Below are positions 29,445 to 33,718 of a stretch of 33,718 nucleotides of DNA, one piece after another. Below the pieces are notes generated by a model that was not told where the DNA came from, made no database searches, and saw only the letters and a program-made list of their open reading frames with translations. Both the position numbers and the translations under genes were made by a program. The stretch covers positions 1-33,718 of the IMG/VR virus record IMGVR_UViG_3300046499_000523; one strand, given 5' to 3'. Numbering within the stretch: the first letter of the stretch is position 1; each line of letters starts with the position of its first letter. The stretch comes from a virus.

Positions 29445-30263
29445 GTGCAGCTCGTCACCCGCGCCCAGCTCGGCTGGCCCGAGTCCGAGGCGCCGATACA
29501 GGCGACCACGCTCGGCGTGAAAGTCCACTACGAGGGCACGACCGTCAGCACCGGCCTGCTCTCCGACCACGGCCTGTGCATCGCCGAGTGGAAGAACATC
29601 CGGCTCAGCCACCTCGCCAACACGACCGAGAACTACAGCGACATCGCGTACTCGTACGGCGCCTGCCCACACGGCTACCTCCTCGAGGGCCGCGGCATCG
29701 GCCGCCGCACCGGCGCGAACGGCAACCAGCCGCTCAACCGGGCGCACTACGCGATCGTCGGCCTGGTCGGCGACAAGGGGCTGACCTCGCCGACACCGCC
29801 GATGCTGCACGCGATCCGCGACGGCATCGAGCTCCTGCGTCAGCACGGCGCCGGGCAGGAGATCAAGGGGCACCGGGACGGGTACGCCACCTCGTGCCCT
29901 GGCGGTCCGTTGTACGCGTGGGTGCAGGCCGGCGCGCCGCGGCCCGGCGGCGCCACCCCGGCGCCCGCACCGACCCCGCAGCCGCCCGCCAAGAGCACCC
30001 CGCCCCCGTCCGCGTACGCGACGTACGACGGACGCCCGCTGCGGAACTTCACCCAGACCACCCGGGTGCAGATGTGGCAGGCGTACATGGCGTGGCGCGG
30101 CTGGCGGCTCACCGTGGACGGCCGGTACGGCGATGCGTCCGAGGCCGTGTGCCGCGCCTTCCAGACCGAGTGCAACGCCGAGGGCTACCCGGTCGGTGCG
30201 GTCGACGGCGTGGTGGGTGCCCGCACCTGGGCCGCGACGAAGTCCAAGCCCGTCACCCGCTGA
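29445..30263 (+). CDS. N-acetylmuramoyl-L-alanine amidase endolysin
   Basis: This 272-residue protein starts at GTG 29445 with AGGAGG. The amidase_2/PGRP-like domain has zinc ligands in VKVHYEG (H28) and GHRDGYATSCPG (H143, C151), with NRAHYAIVGLVG (H101, Y102) in the core. A Pro-rich linker (about 160-190) leads to a C-terminal peptidoglycan-binding domain (DGRYGDASEAVCRAFQTEC, VDGVVGARTW). It cuts the amide link between MurNAc and the stem peptide and is released by the holin. No signal peptide is seen. The next ATG overlaps its stop. Confidence 0.88.
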   Translation: MQLVTRAQLGWPESEAPIQATTLGVKVHYEGTTVSTGLLSDHGLCIAEWKNIRLSHLANTTENYSDIAYSYGACPHGYLLEGRGIGRRTGANGNQPLNRAHYAIVGLVGDKGLTSPTPPMLHAIRDGIELLRQHGAGQEIKGHRDGYATSCPGGPLYAWVQAGAPRPGGATPAPAPTPQPPAKSTPPPSAYATYDGRPLRNFTQTTRVQMWQAYMAWRGWRLTVDGRYGDASEAVCRAFQTECNAEGYPVGAVDGVVGARTWAATKSKPVTR

Positions 30264-30565
30264 TGGGCGAGTCCGACCGGGCGACGCCGCCCACCGAGTG
30301 GTGCGACTGGTGGGCCGAGGTTCACCAGCTCACCCCCGACCTCGCGTACGGCTGGCCGGGCCCGGGCCTGACCGCCGACGACGCGGACCCGAACCCGTGG
30401 TTCTGGCACTGGTGCCCTGCTGCACTCGGCGGCCGGTGGATCTGCGCTGCCGCCCCGGAGCACGATCTCGTCAGCCGTGACCCGCTCCACATGGAGCCAT
30501 CCCTGCTCTGGCCCTGCTGCGGCACCCACGGATGGGTGCGCGGCGGCCAGTGGATACCCGCATGA
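30263..30565 (+). CDS. Small Trp/Cys-rich protein
   Basis: The 100-residue protein starts in a TGATG overlap with the endolysin. It contains WCDWWAEVHQL, WFWHWCPA, RWICAA and LLWPCCGTHGWVRGGQW, a CxxC and aromatic-rich layout. The end EPSLLWPCCGTHGWVRGGQW resembles the PSxxxxxCGxHGfVRxGxW pattern of some small phage proteins (DUF6527-like). No function is known. It is part of the lysis transcript. Confidence 0.55.
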   Translation: MGESDRATPPTEWCDWWAEVHQLTPDLAYGWPGPGLTADDADPNPWFWHWCPAALGGRWICAAAPEHDLVSRDPLHMEPSLLWPCCGTHGWVRGGQWIPA

Positions 30566-30589
30566 TCCCCTCTCAGATCGGAGTCCCTC

Positions 30590-30868
30590 GTGACCGCCCC
30601 CTCTTCCCTCCCCTCGCTGCCGTCCGCTGAGACCGTCGTTCAGACCGCCAAGACGTACGCACGCGACCTCGCCGAGCGCACCACCTGGACGTTCCTCATG
30701 GCGTCCGGCAGCATCGCCATGGCGGCCGGGCCGGCCGACATGTTCCACGCCTCCTTCTGGCAGTCCGTCGGGGTGGGTGGGATCGCCGCGGCTGGGTCGT
30801 TCCTCAAGGGCGTCGCGGCGCGCGCGATCGGCCAGAAGAACAGCGCCTCGACCGCCCCGGGCGTGTGA
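30590..30868 (+). CDS. Holin
   Basis: This is a 92-residue protein with GTG start 30590. Two hydrophobic helices are present, TTWTFLMASGSIAMAAG and MFHASFWQSVGVGGIAAAGS-FLKGV, with a short turn (PAD) and a basic C-terminus (LKGVAARAIGQKN). The ADMFHxSxWQxxGVxGxAxxxSxLKGxAAR pattern is that of r1t-like holins in actinophages. It forms membrane holes that let the endolysin reach peptidoglycan. Confidence 0.75.
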   Translation: MTAPSSLPSLPSAETVVQTAKTYARDLAERTTWTFLMASGSIAMAAGPADMFHASFWQSVGVGGIAAAGSFLKGVAARAIGQKNSASTAPGV

Positions 30869-30869
30869 C

Positions 30870-31328
30870 ATGGGTGCCGCGGGGGCCTGGTACCGGCGGA
30901 GAGTAGGCCTCCGCGGCACCGCCCTGTGGGTCACCGGCGCCGGCTGGACCACGTACGGCGTCGGCATCGTGACCGACCCGCGGTACGGCGTGCTGCGGGG
31001 CGTGCAGGTGCTCACCTCGATCTGCCCGCTGGCCTGGTGGGGACTGCTCTGGGTCCTGTGCGGACTCGCGTCGGCGGCCGCCTCGGTCTGCCGCCCGGGC
31101 CGGGACATGCTCGGCTTCGCCGCGGCCGCCCTGCCGCCGATGACGTGGGCCGGGGCGTACGTCATCGCCTGGCTGACGGGCGGATACCCGCAGGCATGGA
31201 CAGCTGTCCCCGCGTGGTGTGTGCCGCTGACCCTGCTCGGCGTGGTGGCGATGATGTCGGCTCGGTACACGGCGGCTCTGCGCCGTATCCGGGCCCTGGA
31301 GATGGAGCGTGCAGATGGATCCCAGTAG
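30870..31328 (+). CDS. Multi-pass membrane protein in lysis cassette
   Basis: The protein has 152 residues, and ATG 30870 lies 1 base after the holin stop. Four hydrophobic segments are visible (ALWVTGAGWTTYGVGIV, SICPLAWWGLLWVLCGLAS, MLGFAAAALPPMTWAGAYVI, TAVPAWCVPLTLLGVVAMMS), ending in a short basic coiled tail. It may act as a second holin, an antiholin or a membrane regulator of lysis. It overlaps the next gene by about 14 bases. Confidence 0.6.
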   Translation: MGAAGAWYRRRVGLRGTALWVTGAGWTTYGVGIVTDPRYGVLRGVQVLTSICPLAWWGLLWVLCGLASAAASVCRPGRDMLGFAAAALPPMTWAGAYVIAWLTGGYPQAWTAVPAWCVPLTLLGVVAMMSARYTAALRRIRALEMERADGSQ

Positions 31329-31701
31329 CGACGGGGTGTGGGGGGCGGTCGCGGTGGCGGCCGCCACGCTCGGGTCGGTGCTGGTCGCCCGCATCTCCCG
31401 GCCGCGCGAGCACGAGGACGAGGAGCCGAAGCCGGCCGTCCCGACGGTGGGCGACCTCACGACGATTGCTGGCCTGGCGCAGGAGATGATCCGTCTGCGG
31501 GGCCGGGTGGCCGAACTGGAGTCCGAGCAGGGTGTACTGCAGACGACGGTAGCCGCGCAGCAGGAGCACGCTGTTCTCCAGGACGAGCGCACGGGTGCGC
31601 TTCGTCGGTACATCCGGCGGCTTGAGACTGCGCTTCGCGACCTCGGCGCCGCGGTACCAGAACCCGACCCCGCCGACATCCACCTGATCCGCGCCCCGTA
31701 G
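31315..31701 (+). CDS. Membrane-anchored coiled-coil protein
   Basis: ATG 31315 is chosen over GTG 31309 because ATGGAG (31302-31307) is 7 bases upstream. The 128-residue protein has one hydrophobic helix (GVWGAVAVAAATLGSVLVA), a charged linker, and a coiled coil (MIRLRGRVAELESEQGVLQT, LRRYIRRLETALRDLG). This is similar in form to small lysis-cassette proteins (DUF2746- or spanin-like) in actinophages. It may assist the holin. The terminator starts 7 bases after its stop. Confidence 0.55.
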   Translation: MDPSSDGVWGAVAVAAATLGSVLVARISRPREHEDEEPKPAVPTVGDLTTIAGLAQEMIRLRGRVAELESEQGVLQTTVAAQQEHAVLQDERTGALRRYIRRLETALRDLGAAVPEPDPADIHLIRAP

Positions 31702-31708
31702 GCGCCAC

Positions 31709-31741
31709 CGCCCCCGCTCGGCTTCGTGCCGAGCGGGGGCG
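31709..31741. terminator. Strong bidirectional terminator
   Basis: CGCCCCCGCTCGGC (31709-31722) pairs perfectly with GCCGAGCGGGGGCG (31728-31741) around TTCGT, followed by TTTCGT. This is a 14-bp stem with a T-rich start after it. It ends the lysis transcript and also the leftward lipoprotein transcript from the other side. Confidence 0.8.
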
Positions 31742-31758
31742 TTTCGTCATGTCCGGGG

Positions 31759-32214
31759 TCAGGGCGCGGCGTACCGGGTCACGTCGATGACCTTGCAGGA
31801 CAACTTGCCCTTGCCCTCCGCGGTGCCCTGGGCCTTCTGGATGGACTTCTGCCCGGGCGCGAGGCCGTTGGTAGCGGCGATGCCCTCGCTGATGCGGGTG
31901 CCGGAGGCGTCGAGGAACTCGACCTGCACCATGTAGTTGCTGGACTTGCTGCTGTGGTTGGTGATGGTGACCTCGGCGGACGGCCAGCCGAGAGTCTTGT
32001 CGACCTCGCACTTGGTGATCGCGGCGTCCTGCGCCTTGTCGCCATCACCGGCCGGGGCGGCGGGCTTCGCGGCGTCTCCACCGGCGGCCGGGGCGGACCC
32101 GGCGGGGATCGCGGCGGCGGTGGACTTCTGGGTGGGGCTGGTCGCGACGGGGTCGCAGGCGACCACGCCGGCGAGCAGGCAGGCGGCGGCGATGGCGAGC
32201 GTGACGGGGCGCAT
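31759..32214 (-). CDS. Secreted lipoprotein
   Basis: This 151-residue protein begins MRPVTLAIAAACLLAGVVAC, a signal peptide with lipobox LAGVVAC (Cys20). After an Ala/Pro/Thr-rich spacer, a beta-rich domain follows with ITKCEVDKTLGWPSAEVTIT, NHSSKSSNYMVQVEFLDASG, SEGIAATNGLAPGQ and KLSCKVIDVTRY. This is an FxLYD-like beta sandwich as found in actinobacterial lipoproteins. It would be attached to the outer face of the membrane. It is opposite to the phage late genes and convergent with the lysis transcript, a moron layout. It may change the lysogen surface or block superinfection. Confidence 0.75.
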   Translation of the reverse strand: MRPVTLAIAAACLLAGVVACDPVATSPTQKSTAAAIPAGSAPAAGGDAAKPAAPAGDGDKAQDAAITKCEVDKTLGWPSAEVTITNHSSKSSNYMVQVEFLDASGTRISEGIAATNGLAPGQKSIQKAQGTAEGKGKLSCKVIDVTRYAAP

Positions 32215-32323
32215 GGGGTCCTCTGGTCCTGGGTGGTGAGGGCCCGAACGTATCGGCGTACCGCGGGGTAGGGAGAGCGGTTGCCAGTCCGTGACCGCTC
32301 CGGCACCGGACGGTGACAGGCCG

Positions 32324-32569
32324 TCAGCTCGTCGGTGGCTCCGGCAGCCGAGCCACGAAGGTCCCGATGCCCGGCTCCATGTACGCGAGCCCGGCGTCCC
32401 GCAGCTCTTTCAGCACCCGGCGCGCGGTCATCGGCGCGATGCCGGTCTCCGCCGACAGGTCGAGCGCGGACGGCAGCCGCTCACCGGGCGGGTACGTGCC
32501 GCTGTCGATGCGTTCCTCGACAAGCTCGTACACCTGCCGCCACCTGGGCACATCCGGGATCCAGTCCAC
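32324..32569 (-). CDS. Short GntR-family regulator
   Basis: The 81-residue protein starts at minus-strand GTG 32569 and matches the GntR N-terminal winged helix: PRWRQVYELVEERIDSGTYP then PGERLPSALDLSAETGIAPM and TARRVLKELRDAGLAYMEPG with the GIGTFVA wing. No effector domain follows, so it is the DNA-binding part alone. The start codon lies 7 bases after TAGCGT on the minus strand, suggesting a leaderless mRNA. It probably binds the inverted repeats just upstream. Confidence 0.75.
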   Translation of the reverse strand: MDWIPDVPRWRQVYELVEERIDSGTYPPGERLPSALDLSAETGIAPMTARRVLKELRDAGLAYMEPGIGTFVARLPEPPTS

Positions 32570-32576
32570 GCATCGA

Positions 32577-32650
32577 CGCTAGGTGCGCACTGACGGCCAG
32601 GCGAGATCAGGTGACCGAGTTGGCCTATCTCGCCTATCGCACCTAGCGCA
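32577..32650. promoter_or_regulatory. GntR operator-like repeats
   Basis: CGCTAGGTGCG (32577-32587) is a perfect inverted copy of CGCACCTAGCG (32638-32648), 50 bp apart. The right copy is part of three 9-bp direct repeats, CCTATCTCG, CCTATCGCA and CCTAGCGCA (32624-32650). The left copy overlaps the -10 of the leftward GntR gene. Together they look like regulator binding sites controlling both directions. Confidence 0.6.
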
Positions 32651-32727
32651 CCGGCGATACGCTGGGCAGAGAAGAGCCCCGCGGCCGTGTCACCGGCCCG
32701 GGGCGTGGACGACCGTGGAGGGTCGAC

Positions 32728-32943
32728 ATGCAGCAGGCTACCCGCCCGCCCGAGACGGCGGCAGTGCGCGACGGCGACAACCTGGGCTTCGACCAGCTGC
32801 ACGCCGTCGCGTGCCGGTACGACGGCCCGCACGCCGGGCCCCTCGCCGCTGCTGGCCACGTCTACACCACGCCGGCCGAGCCCGGTGAGCCGCTCGGCTG
32901 GGCAGTCGTCGCATGCGCCCGGCACCGGAGGGCGGCGGCATGA
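32728..32943 (+). CDS. Small hypothetical protein
   Basis: The 71-residue protein starts at ATG 32728 with GGAGGG upstream. It contains FDQLHAVACRYDGPHAGPLA and GWAVVACARHRR, so two Cys with several His could make a metal site. A possible leader hairpin lies at about 32676-32707 (GCCCCGCGGCCG with CGGCCCGGGGC, imperfect). Its stop overlaps the next ATG (ATGA). No family is recognised. Confidence 0.5.
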   Translation: MQQATRPPETAAVRDGDNLGFDQLHAVACRYDGPHAGPLAAAGHVYTTPAEPGEPLGWAVVACARHRRAAA

Positions 32944-33203
32944 CCTTCACGATCTCCGGCCTGGAGCGTCCCGACCTCGCACACGTCCCCGACCACATCT
33001 GGCCGCCACACCGCGAGACCGTCGACGAGGTCATCGAGTTCGATCTGAGGCTGGGCGGCCGGTACGTCACCGCAGAGTGCCAGCTCGGCGCACACCACGC
33101 CTGCCCCGGCGGGCTCTTCACCGAGGGTCGCGCCCAGGATCTGCGCTGCCGGTGCGTTGCCGACGGCTGCGGTTGCAGGCCGCGGCAGGAGGCGAGTCGG
33201 TGA
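32940..33203 (+). CDS. Small Cys-rich protein
   Basis: This 87-residue protein is coupled by ATGA. The centre (VIEFDLRLGGRYVTAECQLG) is beta-like, and the C-terminus is Cys/Gly-rich (HHACPGGLFTEG, LRCRCVADGCGCR), suggesting a metal-binding or disulfide end. The next gene starts in a GTGA overlap with its stop. Function is unknown. Confidence 0.5.
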   Translation: MTFTISGLERPDLAHVPDHIWPPHRETVDEVIEFDLRLGGRYVTAECQLGAHHACPGGLFTEGRAQDLRCRCVADGCGCRPRQEASR

Positions 33204-33466
33204 GCGCCCGGTTCGAGGTGCGCCCGCAGGTGCTGCACGGCCAGGCCGGCTGGGTGCCGTGGGACCTGCGCAAGGACCGCGCCGCCTCCGGCTGGTCGCC
33301 GTCCCGGGAGCGCGTGGCCGCGTGGGTGCGGCGGGAGAACGGCGGGACGTCAGCCGTAGAAGAGGCGCCAGGTGTCGACACCGAGCGCGGCAGCGATGGC
33401 CACCACCTCGTCGAGCGACCCGGATGTCTGCGCCCGCTCATAGGCTCCGACGGTCTGACGGTCTAA
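33200..33466 (+). CDS. Small hypothetical protein, convergent with XRE gene
   Basis: GTG 33200 overlaps the upstream stop. The protein, 88 residues, begins SARFEVRPQVLHGQAGWVPW DLRKD, a beginning I recall from short Streptomyces phage proteins that usually end after the helix REN (about residue 48). Here the frame stays open for 40 more residues, on the complement of the XRE gene. The tail may be an artefact of overlap with that gene or mark a recombination junction. No function is known. Confidence 0.4.
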   Translation: MSARFEVRPQVLHGQAGWVPWDLRKDRAASGWSPSRERVAAWVRRENGGTSAVEEAPGVDTERGSDGHHLVERPGCLRPLIGSDGLTV

Positions 33467-33589
33467 GCCGGCCAGCTCCGCCAGCGCCTCCTGGCTCAGG
33501 TGGCGCTCGTGGCGAAGGTGGCGGATTCGCTCGCCCACCAGTCTGCGCTGTTCGATCTGGTGTCCAGTGGGTCGGCGGGTAGGTGGCAC
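33350..33589 (-). CDS. XRE-family HTH regulator
   Basis: The 79-residue protein starts at minus-strand GTG 33589. It contains the HTH_XRE core: VGERIRHLRHERHLSQEALA, then ELAGLDRQTVGAYERAQTSG and SLDEVVAIAAALGVDTWRLF. The size is that of a stand-alone Cro/CI-type repressor without a C-terminal domain. The last 117 bases are antisense to the rightward gene at 33200-33466. Upstream DNA holds an inverted repeat likely to be its operator. It may be the lysogeny repressor or a host regulator. Confidence 0.75.
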   Translation of the reverse strand: MPPTRRPTGHQIEQRRLVGERIRHLRHERHLSQEALAELAGLDRQTVGAYERAQTSGSLDEVVAIAAALGVDTWRLFYG

Positions 33590-33718
33590 TAGTCGACACT
33601 GGCCGAGCCATGATCAATATTGCTGCATGGCTAGAGACCCACATTCCCGTATGCACGTTCGATAATGTTCGCTCCGCCTACACCCTCAGCTCCTCGCCCC
33701 GACCACCCCCAGGTGGAG
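33590..33718. promoter_or_regulatory. AT-richer control region of XRE gene
   Basis: The inverted repeat AGCCATG (33606-33612) and CATGGCT (33626-33632) with a 13-base spacer that contains ATCAATATTG lies about 17 bases upstream of the XRE start. A tandem GTTC (GTTCGATAATGTTC near 33657-33670) follows. The AT content is clearly above that of the rest of the window, as expected for promoters. No gene is seen up to the window end. Confidence 0.5.

Noticed and set aside
29292-29873. Longer version of the leftward exported protein
   Set aside because: It would be antisense to the endolysin and place the signal peptide in the middle. ATG 29291 with AAGGGGG upstream is better.
1-33718. tRNA, rRNA, integrase, attachment site or CRISPR array
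   Set aside because: I looked for cloverleaf-like patterns, recombinase motifs and regular repeat-spacer structure by eye and saw none.

Overview
The window is about 33.7 kb of very GC-rich DNA with strong G/C bias at third codon positions, frequent GTG starts and chains of 4-base ATGA/GTGA gene overlaps. Together with protein families that I recognise from Streptomyces and their phages (DUF6221-like, DUF6085-like, WDGH, SpdB-like), this points to a Streptomyces siphophage or prophage. No integrase, attachment site, tRNA, replication gene or CRISPR array is visible, so both ends of the element probably lie outside the window. The first gene is cut by the left edge.

Layout. (1) 1-3875: a tightly coupled rightward run of small, mostly Cys-rich or membrane proteins of unknown role, with a larger WDGH-domain protein. 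(2) 3879-4336: two divergent ribbon-helix-helix (RHH) regulators around a short control region holding three copies of the palindrome TGCATATGCA, with two promoters that both appear to give leaderless mRNAs. (3) 4433-7705: an SpdB-like membrane protein and several small membrane proteins, resembling the spread module of Streptomyces conjugative elements, with two unusual short repeat systems. (4) 7718-8107: a promoter, a 14-bp leader hairpin and a MerR/excisionase-like HTH gene followed by a hairpin. (5) 8134-10608: SGNH hydrolase, collagen-like protein, DUF6221-like protein and HNH endonuclease, followed by a G-rich noncoding stretch that may contain the packaging site. (6) 10839-21531: terminase small and large subunits, a portal fused to a MuF-type domain, HK97-type protease, major capsid protein, a head-fibre-like protein, connector proteins, major tail protein with an Ig-like domain, and tail chaperones with a -1 frameshift. 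(7) 21561-28835: tape measure, distal tail protein carrying an inserted carbohydrate-binding-like domain, and further baseplate or tail-tip proteins. (8) 28839-31741: a leftward exported protein gene, then the lysis cassette (amidase endolysin, holin, further membrane proteins) closed by a strong terminator. (9) 31759-33718: a leftward lipoprotein gene, a short GntR-type regulator, three small rightward genes and a leftward XRE-type regulator near the right edge.

How it works together. The order terminase, portal, protease, capsid, connectors, tail tube, chaperones, tape measure, tail tip, lysis is that of an HK97-like long non-contractile-tailed phage. The packaged capsid is built by the 10.8-17.6 kb block, the tail by the 17.9-28.8 kb block, and release is by the 29.4-31.7 kb block. 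The four regulators (two RHH, one GntR, one XRE) and the HTH protein at 7.8 kb sit next to palindromic operator-like DNA and probably control expression of the flanking blocks. The leftward secreted and lipoprotein genes look like independently transcribed morons.

Limits. All assignments come from reading the sequence by eye. No similarity search, structure prediction or promoter scoring was possible. Functions of most small proteins in 1-7.7 kb and 32.7-33.5 kb remain unknown.
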